Below are positions 1 through 9,505 of a DNA stretch of 64,000 nucleotides, piece by piece. The translations under genes were made by a program, and so were the position numbers. This DNA comes from UBA12545 sp051024685 (GTDB taxonomy: Bacteria; Bacillota; DSM-521; Neomoorellales; Neomoorellaceae): assembly GCA_051024685.1 (NCBI GenBank), contig JAZHPA010000010.1, positions 8,881 through 72,880 on the forward strand. The letters are read 5' to 3'. The notes below the pieces were generated by a model that had not been told where the DNA came from, searched no databases, and saw nothing but the letters and a program-made list of their open reading frames with translations. Each line of letters starts with the position of its first letter. Position 1 is the stretch's first letter.

Positions 1-65
1 CACCTCCACTACCACTCTTCGGCCCCAGGAAGTACACACCTCCAGCCTTTTAGCTCCCTAAGCTC

Positions 66-866
66 TTAGAAAATGGGGGTTCTCAGGATATCACCTCCCT
101 GAATGAAAAATCGCCACACAAAATAGAACAAAAACGTAGCCAGATATATGCCAGCCAGTATAAATCCTGAGATTGGCATTTTTATTGGGTCTATACACGT
201 CCGCCGGGGATAAGCCCCAAAAGCCCGACTGTCCATCGCTATGGCAGTTATTTGTACTCTGCGTATGGCTCCCACGATTAGAGGAATAGTCAACCGTTGG
301 ATAAGGTTAAAGCGACCGCGAAGAGATCTGTCCTTGCTGGCCATTCCTCTTATAGCATGGGCATTCATAATAGTCCTGGCTTCGGCTTGAATCATGGGAA
401 GAAAACGAAGAGCAGCATATGCAGCATAAGCATATCGATACGGAAGGTGCATTATCTCAATCAGTTCATTAACCATCCGTGCAGGGTCCGTTGTATGAGC
501 AAAAACTATTGATGAGGTACCTAGTACTAGGAGCCTAAAAAACAGAGTGATCCCATATGCAAGACCCTCTCTGGAGATCGCGAGGGGTCCCAGCTTCAGG
601 ATATGGCTTTTGTCAGGATACAGCACTGACATGAGCACAAGCAACCAAATGCCTACCAAGAAGAGGACTGAAATACGTTTTAAAAGAGCGAGAAAAGGTA
701 TTCTGGCCAGAAAAACAGCGATTAAGACAATCGACGAGAAAATGACAAAGTTTTCTTCAGGTCGAGCCGTTACCAATACAAGAGCTCCTGTAGAAAACAA
801 CCATACAAGTTTAGTTATGGCATCCATCCTGTGGAGAATAGAATCACCAGGAGTATATAGTAACAT
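66..866 (-). CDS. ecfT: ECF transporter transmembrane subunit EcfT
   Basis: EcfT is the membrane coupling subunit of energy-coupling-factor vitamin/nucleoside importers. It joins the ATPase pair to a substrate-binding S component. The 266-residue protein has hydrophobic segments near residues 20-70, 100-125 and 230-255. It carries the two short coupling motifs of the family, AHAIRG (about residue 168) and DSRAFG (about residue 213). Its ATG overlaps the stop of the ATPase gene upstream (TAATG), so the two are translationally coupled. No S-component gene is visible. It may lie to the left of the window, or the transporter may share one encoded elsewhere. Confidence 0.9.
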   Translation of the reverse strand: MLLYTPGDSILHRMDAITKLVWLFSTGALVLVTARPEENFVIFSSIVLIAVFLARIPFLALLKRISVLFLVGIWLLVLMSVLYPDKSHILKLGPLAISREGLAYGITLFFRLLVLGTSSIVFAHTTDPARMVNELIEIMHLPYRYAYAAYAALRFLPMIQAEARTIMNAHAIRGMASKDRSLRGRFNLIQRLTIPLIVGAIRRVQITAIAMDSRAFGAYPRRTCIDPIKMPISGFILAGIYLATFLFYFVWRFFIQGGDILRTPIF

Positions 867-2698
867 TACCCTATGCTCCTTTCTACCAACATATTAGCAA
901 GATAGACAGGGTTGGGCTCAAATGGTAAATGGGGAAAGACATTGTGTATCTGCTTTAACAGTCGGAGGGTTTCCGGGACAGCCAGCTGATAACGCTCAGC
1001 CACATGTCCGCTTTCAAATAGAGCTTCGGGTACACCTTGATACACTAACCTTCCATTATTAAGGACTATCACTGTATCTGCGTATTCGGCTACAAGACGC
1101 ATATTATGGGTTATTAATATCACCGTAAGCCCTTCTGTATTCTTTAAATCCACAAGAATATCCATCAGCATCTTGGCATTTCTGAAGTCCTGCCCCGAAG
1201 TTGGCTCATCAAGAATAAGGATTTCTGGGTGATAAGCAAGCATGCTAGCTATACTTAGTCTCCGCTTTTGACCCAAGCTCAAATTAAACGGATGCTTGCC
1301 TACCAGATGGTCAAGACGAAACATCGCGAGGATACTCATAACCCTGACCCGGACCTGTTCCTCACTAAGGCCCTGGTTTCTTAAACCTACTGCTACTTCG
1401 TCAAATACATTGTCCGTGACAAATTGATGCTCAGGGTATTGAAACACATACCCCACTTTACGAGCAAGATCGCGTATGGAGGTTCTTGTGGTATCTAAAC
1501 CACATACTTCTACTCTACCAGCAGTAGGTCTATGAAGCCCTATTAGCAAGGAAGCAAACGTGCTCTTACCCGACCCATTCTGCCCTACAAGAGCAACTAT
1601 CTGTTGTCTATATATCTGACAATTAATCCCCTGCAAAGCCAACGTACCATCTGGATATCTTAGCGTTACATCCTGTAGTGAAGCAACAACCTCACTTTTT
1701 CGCGCGCTATCTCCCTTGTATCTTTCCCGAACTGAGGGTTCACTATTTGGGGATAGAGCCGCCTGGAATTCAAGGTTATAAATCGGTATTTCTGAACCCT
1801 TAAGAGGGAAGGGCGAGAAAACATACCCGCGCTTACGGGCAGCAAGAGCAAACTCACATACTTCCGGCAACCATAACCCTAACTGATCCCTAATAAACAC
1901 ACCCTTATCGGCCAGGATTTCGCGCGGAGTCCCATTAAATATGATATGTCCATTGTCCATAACCACAAGCCGGTCAGCCAAATCAATTATGTTGGATATA
2001 TCATGTTCGATAACTATGGTTGTAACCTGATGGGTCCGGTTAATGTCGCGAATAAGTTGGGCAACCTCCATGCACCCAGCAGGATCCAAGTTAGCTGTAG
2101 GCTCGTCAAGGACTATAACCTTGGGCTCCATGACCAGAACCGACGCTATAGACACACGCTGTTTTTGTCCTCCTGAAAGTGAAAACACTACCTTGTATGC
2201 ATGATCACTCATCCCGACGAATTCTAGTGCACGCTGCAGTCGGCGCAGAATCTCATCTTTCGGTACGAGAAGGTTCTGAGCGCCAAAAGCCACCTCATCT
2301 CTAACGTAGATATTACACAACTGACTGTCGGGATCCTGAAAAATCATCCCTACTTCTGTCGCCATCTCGTGAATACCGTACTCAAGGGTATCCTTACCGC
2401 TAACTTTTATACTGCCTTTGAACTTCCCACCCATAACTTGCGGAATGATCCCGTTAAGGCAAAGCGCTAAGGTGCTCTTTCCACACCCGCTGGGTCCTAC
2501 TATAACTACAAATTCCCCCTGCTGGATATCAAGGTTGATTTCTTCTAACACAGGCTTTTCCTCGTCCGGATACCAGTAACTCAGACCTTTAATGTGAACT
2601 GCATCAAATGCCCCTAGTTCAGCCATACCCAGTAGACCTCCTGCTCCTACAAATCCAGTCTTGGGGTTAAATGTAACCTCTACTTCCATTATCCCCAA
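866..2698 (-). CDS. Fused double ATPase of an ECF transporter (EcfA-EcfA')
   Basis: This 610-residue protein contains two complete ABC ATPase domains, equivalent to EcfA1 and EcfA2 fused in one chain. Domain 1 (about residues 35-270) has Walker A GPSGCGKST and signature LSGGQKQR. Domain 2 (about 340-570) has Walker A GQNGSGKST and signature LSLGQKRR. Both have ILDEPT or VLDEPT Walker B segments. It would power import through EcfT. The frame overlaps the end of the ADP-ribosylglycohydrolase gene by about 32 bases. Starts at 2689 or at the Met near residue 25 are also possible because the first 30 residues are not conserved. Confidence 0.9.
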   Translation of the reverse strand: MGIMEVEVTFNPKTGFVGAGGLLGMAELGAFDAVHIKGLSYWYPDEEKPVLEEINLDIQQGEFVVIVGPSGCGKSTLALCLNGIIPQVMGGKFKGSIKVSGKDTLEYGIHEMATEVGMIFQDPDSQLCNIYVRDEVAFGAQNLLVPKDEILRRLQRALEFVGMSDHAYKVVFSLSGGQKQRVSIASVLVMEPKVIVLDEPTANLDPAGCMEVAQLIRDINRTHQVTTIVIEHDISNIIDLADRLVVMDNGHIIFNGTPREILADKGVFIRDQLGLWLPEVCEFALAARKRGYVFSPFPLKGSEIPIYNLEFQAALSPNSEPSVRERYKGDSARKSEVVASLQDVTLRYPDGTLALQGINCQIYRQQIVALVGQNGSGKSTFASLLIGLHRPTAGRVEVCGLDTTRTSIRDLARKVGYVFQYPEHQFVTDNVFDEVAVGLRNQGLSEEQVRVRVMSILAMFRLDHLVGKHPFNLSLGQKRRLSIASMLAYHPEILILDEPTSGQDFRNAKMLMDILVDLKNTEGLTVILITHNMRLVAEYADTVIVLNNGRLVYQGVPEALFESGHVAERYQLAVPETLRLLKQIHNVFPHLPFEPNPVYLANMLVERSIG

Positions 2699-3731
2699 GT
2701 GTTTCTGACGACCGCCGTTGCCATGCTAGGTTAGTTAAACCCTCGGCAATGTCCGCCAGTCTCAACTTATTTACCTCTTCCACAATTTCGATCCATTGTG
2801 GAGGAAAAGCCTTAATACCTGCGTACGCACCAGCAATGGCACCTGCTATTGCACCGACGGTGTCACAATCTCCACCCAGGTTTGCGGCCATCAGTATCGC
2901 ATTTTGGGGATCGCCGCCGGCCAAGGCGAATATTGCTATAGCAGCCGGAACAGCCTCGGTTGTATATTCCCCTGAGCCAATAACTTCGTAAATATCGGTA
3001 ATTGCCCTAGATTCCAAATCGCTTTCAATAATTCTAAGAGCCAAATTTATGCGTGCAGCTACAGAGGCGGCGGGATATGGAAAACCTCTACTCCGACCCA
3101 AAACTGCCCCTGCGACTGCCCTATCTACAATACTTCTGATACAGCAACCTTCTTCGAAACATGCAGAGATTGCAAACGCTACCGCAGCAGCTCCAGAAAT
3201 AGCAACACCAGTACCATGGGTAGGGAGACATGCATTTACAACGTCCTCGAGAAGTTGGCACTCATCAAACATACCGCCATTAATTATACCCACAGGGGCA
3301 ATTCTCATCGCAGCGCCGTTGGTGTAACCATCCTTTCCTGCCAACTCTACTGGCTCACCTCGCAGTAACCGACCCAAGGCCACCCTTGAACTAGGACCAA
3401 CTTTATTAGATTCAAGCCCCCCGATTTCCTGTAACCATTGTAGGAGTTCGTCGGCCACTACCCCGGGATCGACCCTTTGAACCCTCAAAATGGCCTTAGC
3501 CAAATGAACAGTCTGTTCTGTATCGTCTGTTACCTGTCCCCTCTTTAGACCCGCGTGATACCTGTGACCCGCCGGCGCGTCCACAAACTCCTCAATCTTC
3601 CCGAACAGCGAGCGAATTTCCTCAGGGGTCAGGAACGAGGTGGGCATACCCATGGCATCACCACAGGCTACACCCATAAGACATCCGTACGCTTTTTCTA
3701 GGAAGGACTGCCTATTCATGGCTGTCATCAC
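2667..3731 (-). CDS. ADP-ribosylglycohydrolase (ARH/DraG) family protein
   Basis: Members of this family use a binuclear Mg centre to cleave N- or O-glycosidic bonds of ADP-ribose derivatives, and some act on nucleosides. Metal-site motifs are visible: GDAMG near residue 24, TDDTEQT near residue 68, and a C-terminal GGDCDTVGAIAG. The 354-residue length is normal. It sits between a PfkB sugar/nucleoside kinase and an ECF importer with overlapping ends. This suggests a role in salvage of an imported ribosylated compound rather than in reversal of protein ADP-ribosylation; the latter usually neighbours a DraT-like transferase, and none is seen here. The substrate is unknown. Confidence 0.85.
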   Translation of the reverse strand: MMTAMNRQSFLEKAYGCLMGVACGDAMGMPTSFLTPEEIRSLFGKIEEFVDAPAGHRYHAGLKRGQVTDDTEQTVHLAKAILRVQRVDPGVVADELLQWLQEIGGLESNKVGPSSRVALGRLLRGEPVELAGKDGYTNGAAMRIAPVGIINGGMFDECQLLEDVVNACLPTHGTGVAISGAAAVAFAISACFEEGCCIRSIVDRAVAGAVLGRSRGFPYPAASVAARINLALRIIESDLESRAITDIYEVIGSGEYTTEAVPAAIAIFALAGGDPQNAILMAANLGGDCDTVGAIAGAIAGAYAGIKAFPPQWIEIVEEVNKLRLADIAEGLTNLAWQRRSSETLGDNGSRGYI

Positions 3732-4716
3732 CCTTTTCGGCCTCTATTTCCAAAATGCTCCGCTCGTCTGTACCGTAGTACTGGCTCAACCGATCCAACA
3801 TATCCCCCCAAGTAGGTAGTGACGTCTGCGCCCCAAAATCCTCAACCACAAAACTCGCCACGGCACTGCCAATTCGGGCACACATCTCCATATCAAGCTG
3901 GTATAACAACCCTGCTATTACACCAGCCGCATAGGCATCACCGGCTCCGGTTGGATCGGTAAACCTCCGAGGTGGAACAGCAGGGACAGCACACTCATAG
4001 ATTCCGGAACCACTGGTAAACACCTCGCTGCCACTAGCACCACGAGTTATGAATATGGCACTAAGGGGAAACTCAAACAGCTCACTGATATTACACCTAT
4101 TGATATACTTCAGTAGATAAGTAGCCTCATCCTCATTACAAATTAGGATATCTGTATTGATTAGTATGTCCAAAGCTGATCCTGGGATCGCTCCGCACAC
4201 AATTGTAGTGCATCCCCTTGACCTAGCCATGCGGGCAAGTTCGACAGTGCCTGTACCAATAACCGGGGCAACAACAAATATATCATGGGGTTGAAGGTTT
4301 ATGCCGGCCGGGATATCTTGCTGTTCACTTGCCCCCACCCCGCCAGAGAAGGAGAAGCATAGCGTGCTGCCATCAGAGCTATAAAACATAAAGCAATGGC
4401 CATCCTTACGTGACGAATCCACTACAATACCGGAAAGATTTACTCCTATGTACTTCAGCCATCGCTCGTATTCCGAACCAATGAAATCTTCACTAACTCT
4501 ATGTATCGGCGTACTTGCCCATCCCAGTCGTGCAAGGGCTACAGAGATGTTAAATGCCGACCCACCATAATAAACCTTGCCCGACACGCTGGGGCAGTCA
4601 AGAATCTCTGCATACTTACCTGCGACTGCCTCTTCAGAAATAGGATAGATATGATCGTATATAGCAGCGTTGCCAATTACGTACACCTGTTTTTTTATAT
4701 TTTTGCCACCGTTCAT
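3712..4716 (-). CDS. PfkB-family carbohydrate/nucleoside kinase
   Basis: This is a 334-residue ribokinase-fold kinase. The C-terminal anion-hole and catalytic-base motif DPTGAGDAYAAG is present near residue 262, and a glycine-rich segment (GGSAFNISVALARLG) lies near residue 52. It would phosphorylate a sugar or nucleoside, with substrate not evident from sequence. It overlaps the ADP-ribosylglycohydrolase gene by 20 bases and is the first gene of the four-gene operon running to the left edge. It differs clearly from the ribokinase at 4998-5942, so two PfkB kinases of different specificity are adjacent. The 281 bases upstream (4717-4997) hold the likely promoter but no structure I recognise. 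Confidence 0.85.
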   Translation of the reverse strand: MNGGKNIKKQVYVIGNAAIYDHIYPISEEAVAGKYAEILDCPSVSGKVYYGGSAFNISVALARLGWASTPIHRVSEDFIGSEYERWLKYIGVNLSGIVVDSSRKDGHCFMFYSSDGSTLCFSFSGGVGASEQQDIPAGINLQPHDIFVVAPVIGTGTVELARMARSRGCTTIVCGAIPGSALDILINTDILICNEDEATYLLKYINRCNISELFEFPLSAIFITRGASGSEVFTSGSGIYECAVPAVPPRRFTDPTGAGDAYAAGVIAGLLYQLDMEMCARIGSAVASFVVEDFGAQTSLPTWGDMLDRLSQYYGTDERSILEIEAEKGDDSHE

Positions 4717-4997
4717 ATTTTCTCCCCATTCCTAAATTCGCTTCCAAACTTCACTATTGAATTACCATTGCGTGCCTATTTAAGATAATATTGACTTTTA
4801 TCAAATCCTCCACCAATTGGAAGCTCTTAAGGTCCCAGCAAATTGCGAATTACGCACTCCCTAAAGTGGTAGGGTAGCCCGCATATCCGGCTCCTTGTTC
4901 TTACCAAAGTTAGTGTTTCCTAAACTCTTTTACACATCTGCAAACCGTAAGACGAGGTTTTGGTAATTTGGCCACCTTGGGTATACACTTAGGAAGG

Positions 4998-5942
4998 CTA
5001 ACGTCTTTCTCTAGTTAACACTGGCGATTCCTGACCTAACAATTTGTTGACCGCCTCCCGTGTAGGCAACGACGCTTGCGCACCAAAGCGGGTGGTAGTA
5101 ATGGCGCCAGCAGCGTTGGCCAGCTTCAAGGCTTCCCTTAGAGGTTGACCTTCGGCCAAACCTACCGCTACGCCGGCATTAAAGGCGTCGCCTGCCGCGG
5201 TACTGTCCATGGCCTTCACCCGAAACCCATCAATATGTTCCATAACGTTCTCTTCAGCCCATAGCACTCCCCGCGGTCCTAATTTGATTAATACTGCCCT
5301 CACACCAAGACCCAGGATCTCGGCTGCGGCCAATCGGGCGCTTTTCACATCGAAAATACAACGGCCACTAAGCTTTTCTGCCTCCCTTTCGTTGGGGGTT
5401 AATACGTCAACGCAAGTCAACAGCGATGGAGGTAGGGTCTGGACCGGGGCCGGGTCAAGAATTACCGTCTTGCCCAGTTCCCGGGCCAGGGAAGCAGCGA
5501 AGCTTACCGTTTCTAGGGGTATTTCCAGCTGTAGCATTACGACGCTGGCCTTCTTGATTAGCTCCTTGGCCCTCATAATATCTTCCGACCGGCAGAGCCA
5601 GTTAGCACCCGGAACCACAATAATCGAGTTTTCAGCCACAGCGTCGACAGAGATCAAGGCCACCCCCGTTGGCGCTTCCGGCTTTTGGTGCACAAAAGAA
5701 GTATCAACTCCATCCGCCGCCAGAGCTTGCAAAAGCGTTTTTCCAAATAAATCTCTACCCACACATCCTACCATGGCTACGCTAGCGCCCAATCTGGCGG
5801 CAGCTACTGCCTGGTTAGCCCCCTTTCCGCCGGGTATCATACGGAAATCTTGCCCGTAGATTGTTTCTCCTCTGGCAGGCATTTTGTCTGCTATTACCAT
5901 CAGATCCATATTTAAGCTTCCAATAACTACAATATCTACCAT
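4998..5942 (-). CDS. rbsK: Ribokinase
   Basis: Ribokinase converts D-ribose plus ATP to ribose 5-phosphate. The 314-residue protein has the N-terminal GSLNMDLM strand, the PGGKGANQAVAAARLG substrate motif near residue 37, and the catalytic DSTAAGDAFNAG motif near residue 245. Thr-Ala replaces the more usual Thr-Gly in that last motif. It overlaps the end of the LacI-type regulator gene by 7 bases, the common rbsR-rbsK arrangement. No ribose ABC transporter follows it directly, so ribose may arrive by another importer or from nucleoside breakdown by the neighbouring operon. Confidence 0.9.
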   Translation of the reverse strand: MVDIVVIGSLNMDLMVIADKMPARGETIYGQDFRMIPGGKGANQAVAAARLGASVAMVGCVGRDLFGKTLLQALAADGVDTSFVHQKPEAPTGVALISVDAVAENSIIVVPGANWLCRSEDIMRAKELIKKASVVMLQLEIPLETVSFAASLARELGKTVILDPAPVQTLPPSLLTCVDVLTPNEREAEKLSGRCIFDVKSARLAAAEILGLGVRAVLIKLGPRGVLWAEENVMEHIDGFRVKAMDSTAAGDAFNAGVAVGLAEGQPLREALKLANAAGAITTTRFGAQASLPTREAVNKLLGQESPVLTRERR

Positions 5943-6970
5943 ATCCTGTTTCCTTTCTTACAGGTTGACTGTCTGATTATCAGTCTGGGTTGTAATACTA
6001 CCTGTCGTGGTTCCTGCACCCCAGGCCTGTTAATTCGCTCCAGCAGGATCTCGCACGCCGTCATACCCAATCGATAGACGGGTTGAGCCACTGTTGTCAA
6101 AGGGGGCTTTTCCAGCGCTGCCCATAAAATATCGTCATAACCAACGATTGAGATATCTTCCGGTACCCTCAAGTTCTTGCCTTCAATAGCCCTGTTGGCA
6201 CCGATGGCAAGCATGTCGTTGGCTGCAAAGACAGCGCTAGGTTGCCTTCCCCTTTCCAGGAGATCTGTCATTTGTTTAAAACCACTTTCGTACGTAAATT
6301 CGCCATAGCTGATCAGACTGCGATCTATAGGGACTCCCTTTTCTTGATGAGCAAGAATATAACCCTGTTCACGTTCCCGTGTGGTAGAAACATCCAGGGG
6401 GCCGCCCAAGAAGGCAATCTCCCTATGGCCTTCGTCTAATAAATGGGTCACCGCCAGATAAGCGCCGTGTATGTTATCACAAAAAACACTGTCTGCAGCC
6501 ACCCCTTCTACACGGCGGTCAATCAAGACCACCGGGATACCATTACTGGCAACTTCCTGGATACACGAACTTTCGGAGCTACTACCGACAATGATTATGC
6601 CGTCAACAAACCTCTGCACCAGGGTTCTCAGATACTTTTCTTCATTCGCCGGCTCGTTATCGGAATTGCACAGAAAAACCGTGTAACCATGTACGCTGGC
6701 TGTGTCTTCAATACTACGGGCGAGAGACGGGAAAAACGCATTTGTAATATCTGGCAGAATCAAGCCAATAGTATAGGTGTGCCCACCTCCCAGGCCCTTG
6801 GCCATGGGGTTGGGCCTGAAGCCCAGCTCTTCGATGGCTTTCAGTACTCTTTCCTTCACTTCCGCACTGACGTAACCGCTGTTATTCATGACTCTGGACA
6901 CTGTCGAGGGGGCCACCCCAGCTTTATGCGCGACATCCTTGATAGTAACAACCTTTGCTCCAGCACTCAT
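5936..6970 (-). CDS. LacI-family transcriptional repressor (RbsR-like)
   Basis: The 344-residue protein has an N-terminal LacI helix-turn-helix (TIKDVAHKAGVAPSTVSRV, then NNSGYVS and a hinge helix containing MAKGLG). A periplasmic-binding-protein-like effector domain follows from about residue 62. The gene precedes and overlaps rbsK, so it most likely senses ribose or a related sugar and represses this pair. Three LacI-type operator-like sites lie directly upstream at 7007-7049, consistent with autoregulation. The effector is inferred from context. Confidence 0.88.
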   Translation of the reverse strand: MSAGAKVVTIKDVAHKAGVAPSTVSRVMNNSGYVSAEVKERVLKAIEELGFRPNPMAKGLGGGHTYTIGLILPDITNAFFPSLARSIEDTASVHGYTVFLCNSDNEPANEEKYLRTLVQRFVDGIIIVGSSSESSCIQEVASNGIPVVLIDRRVEGVAADSVFCDNIHGAYLAVTHLLDEGHREIAFLGGPLDVSTTREREQGYILAHQEKGVPIDRSLISYGEFTYESGFKQMTDLLERGRQPSAVFAANDMLAIGANRAIEGKNLRVPEDISIVGYDDILWAALEKPPLTTVAQPVYRLGMTACEILLERINRPGVQEPRQVVLQPRLIIRQSTCKKGNRIW

Positions 6971-7006
6971 TCTGCTGATTCTCCAGTTCAGGGAAAACTT
7001 GCGTCA

Positions 7007-7049
7007 GGAAACGTTTTTGAGGATATCGTTTCCATATGGAACCGTTTCC
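7007..7049. promoter_or_regulatory. Cluster of LacI-type operator-like sites
   Basis: Three copies of a GGAAACG/CGTTTCC-type motif occur within 43 bases upstream of the LacI gene: GGAAACGTTTTT at 7007-7018, GGATATCGTTTCC at 7021-7033 and GGAACCGTTTCC at 7038-7049. The third is a near-perfect palindrome around a central CG, typical of LacI-family operators. The spacing would let a tetramer or several dimers bind across the promoter. Assignment to the adjacent repressor is inference. Confidence 0.6.
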
Positions 7050-7589
7050 CGTTATCTAGACTAATATATTCGTCATTATCAGTCAAATTCCTGCTGGGTG
7101 CTCACCATTGTCGCATAAAAATTTGAGTGGAAGAAGTTGAGGTAGTAAATGGCAACTCGTAGCAACGTCGAGAGGAAGGCGGCTAGCCCGTTCCCCTCGC
7201 ACCGCCATCAACCCAGATAGCCCGGATTGAACCCCGAAGGCGTCTATATGGACTTCTCGAACCGTCGCCGGTATACTAGGGTAGTGCCCCAGTTTACCCA
7301 GGAGGCAGTTCTTTCATAGTAGGTACTTCGCCATTTTCAAAAACCGCTATCCTCTTCTCTTCCCCTTCCTGCCTTAAAGACTCGCCCCTTCTTGAATGGT
7401 CCTAAGTTTAACGGTACCATGTTGGATAGGGGTTTTCCCAAAATCCTTGCTGCGTCTAGCTTCTACCCCTTATCATACCCCTTATCATTTGAATAGGGGT
7501 CTGATAAGGGTGTCTATCTATACCCCTGGTCATACCCCTATCCACCAGTGGAGAGGGTGTCCACCACCTTTTTGAGGTCTTATGAATTA
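7050..7589. other. Gene-free region between LacI gene and radical SAM gene
   Basis: About 540 bases hold no convincing coding sequence on either strand. The central part (about 7140-7340) reads like decayed mobile-element DNA but has no assignable motif. The right part contains the TACCCCT repeat cluster described separately. Confidence 0.4.
7464..7539. repeat. Iterated TACCCCT / TGATAAGGG repeat cluster
   Basis: TACCCCTTATCA occurs twice in perfect tandem (7464-7475 and 7476-7487). An inverted copy follows (AGGGGT at about 7495, then TGATAAGGG at 7502-7510), and two further direct TACCCCT copies lie at 7521 and 7533. Two direct and one inverted copy could fold into a stem, or could serve as an iteron-like protein binding array. 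The cluster lies just downstream of the radical SAM gene stop. No function is assignable. Confidence 0.6.
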
Positions 7590-9005
7590 TCACCGACAGC
7601 TTTCAGCCATTGACCTCCGGTAAGGGCCTGCCCCCTCTTCTCTCTGACGCTGCAACCATAGCTCATCAGAGATGGCCTTCCACCTCATTGCCCGCTGGTC
7701 GAGATAAGTACCGATTTCCCCCATGAGGACGGTCTCTGCCCCTCTATGGGTAGGATAAGCACCACTTTCTCTAACAATCTCCCGCAAGGCCTCGGGGACA
7801 TCGATAATTGGGCAAGGTCGAAGTAGGTTATCAGAAAACGGCTGGCGTTTCTGGTAAGCCTTAAAAAGAGGTGACTGGAGGACTTCCTTCAAGCTCTTTT
7901 CCTTGATGTTGTCAATAGCGAAATGGACAAAGGCACAAGGTTCCACATCACCCCTGGCATTGATGTGGAAGTAACACCTTCCCCCAGCGATACACCCTCC
8001 AATGAGAGCCCCATCGTTCCAGAAATCGATAATGGTGATCGGCTTTTCACTGCGCAACTGAACTATCTGGTTCACCAGCCATGCCCTTTGCTCAGGAAGC
8101 ACCATTAAGTCTAAGTCAGGCTCACTACCTATAGGAATGTAATGGAAAGTCCAGACATACTTGACACCTTTTTCAATGAGAAAATCAATAAACTCGTCAC
8201 TGGCAACTTCCTCAACATTCTCTCTGGTAATAGTGATAGAAGCCCCAAACAAGACTCCTCGTTCTTTAAGGTAGTCCATTGCTTGGGTGATCCGGCGAAA
8301 CACCCCTTTGCCCCGGCGGTAATCAGTGCGCTCTTCCCAACCCTCAATACTGATTGCTGGGGAGATATTACCTAGTTCCCGAAGCCGGTCAGCCACTTGT
8401 TCATCGATCTTGGTGCCATTGGTGTAGATCATGAACACCATGTCATTATGCTTTTCAGCGATGTCATAGAGATAAGGATACATGAAAGGCTCTCCACCTG
8501 ACATCACCACAGCATAGATCCCTAATTCCTTGGCTTCGCAGAAGATCCGGTCAAGGAGCTCTGGCTCCAGTTGATCATGTTTTCTGTACTCTCCTGCCCA
8601 ACAGCCAATGCATTTAAGGTTACAGGCGCTCGTGGGGTCAATCAGGAAAGTAAAAGGAACATGAATGCCTTCTTCCTGCTCAACCTGGATCTGACGCGGT
8701 CTCCCCAGAAGAATGGCATTGAGGATAGTGTTGCAGACCAGTTTCTTCCGGACCCCTGGGTCGATCTCTGAAAACAGCTTGTTCAGGTATTCCCTCATTA
8801 CTGGGTCATTTTCGTAGGCCTTTCGGGTATTCTGAATTGATTCCTTGTGCCCAGGAGCCCGAGCAATAACCTCAATTAGGCGGAGAAAACGGGGAATGTT
8901 TGTTTCTGGATTGCCTTCAATATAACTCAAGACTTGCTCAATCAGCTTTTCCCCAAGGACTTTTTTAGCATAACCTAGATTCAGGCGCTTAGACATCACT
9001 TTCAC
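7590..9005 (-). CDS. Radical SAM protein with SPASM-like C-terminal domain
   Basis: The protein has 471 residues. The radical SAM cluster motif is CNLKCIGCW (Cx3Cx2C), near residue 127. The SGGEP SAM-binding segment lies near 165, and a second cysteine set (GGCIAGGRC, then EPCAFVHF, then RPCP) between about 335 and 395 resembles a SPASM/Twitch auxiliary cluster. A helical N-terminal extension of about 110 residues precedes the barrel. Such proteins modify peptides or build cofactors, but there is no precursor peptide gene or partner nearby, so no substrate can be proposed. It stands alone between gene-poor DNA and IS remnants. Confidence 0.8.
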   Translation of the reverse strand: MKVMSKRLNLGYAKKVLGEKLIEQVLSYIEGNPETNIPRFLRLIEVIARAPGHKESIQNTRKAYENDPVMREYLNKLFSEIDPGVRKKLVCNTILNAILLGRPRQIQVEQEEGIHVPFTFLIDPTSACNLKCIGCWAGEYRKHDQLEPELLDRIFCEAKELGIYAVVMSGGEPFMYPYLYDIAEKHNDMVFMIYTNGTKIDEQVADRLRELGNISPAISIEGWEERTDYRRGKGVFRRITQAMDYLKERGVLFGASITITRENVEEVASDEFIDFLIEKGVKYVWTFHYIPIGSEPDLDLMVLPEQRAWLVNQIVQLRSEKPITIIDFWNDGALIGGCIAGGRCYFHINARGDVEPCAFVHFAIDNIKEKSLKEVLQSPLFKAYQKRQPFSDNLLRPCPIIDVPEALREIVRESGAYPTHRGAETVLMGEIGTYLDQRAMRWKAISDELWLQRQREEGAGPYRRSMAESCR

Positions 9006-9104
9006 CCCCGCAGAGGTTTTTGAGACCCAAAAGACCCAAAAATTTTCGAAGAAAAAAATGCCTTTTAACCAACACCTTAAAACATATTCTTATTTAAACA
9101 ACGC

Positions 9105-9318
9105 TAGGGGTCAAGTCCGAATTTTGGTGTAAATTCCCCCTGGTAGACAAGCTCAACCCGTTTGAAGCTGCACTTACGCGGGTATCTGTATTGCTCACCT
9201 CCTTGCGCTGTTCTCCCGTACCGTTGGTCGTCCGCAGCCGTTTCTGGTACTGCTCGGGCAGAGCGATCACCGCCATGGCGTCTTCAAACCCGGCCTCCAA
9301 CCGCTCCACCGCCAAGGC
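9105..9318 (-). pseudogene. C-terminal remnant of an IS256-family transposase with element end
   Basis: On the minus strand the open frame begins inside a transposase. It contains VERLEAGFEDAMAVIALP and YQKRLRTTN, which match the conserved C-terminal block of IS256/mutator transposases. Conservation then fades through a degenerate EQRKEV...TRV segment. Sequence at 9105-9150 (AAGTCCGAATTTTGGTGTAA) resembles the terminal region of such elements. The N-terminal two thirds of the gene are missing, so this is a dead fragment. Confidence 0.7.
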
Positions 9319-9505
9319 TCATAATCCTAGTGCGTGCGGAGCCTCGCACCTTATCCTGACCTGTATTTAACTGTCAAATTTCAACCTGAGCGTGCGACAA
9401 TGCCAATGAACACCGCAAAGCATCGCCTAGGACAAAGGAAAGGGCTAAATGTTTTTGTGCGCAGCTATGTAAACCTTCGGATTGGTTGTAAGGCGCACGC
9501 TATAA

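Noticed and set aside
1..65. A possible gene start (GTG reading VYFLGPKSGSGG) running off the left edge on the minus strand after ecfT.
   Set aside because: Only about twelve codons are visible and the GGAGGT directly abuts the GTG, so neither start nor family can be supported.
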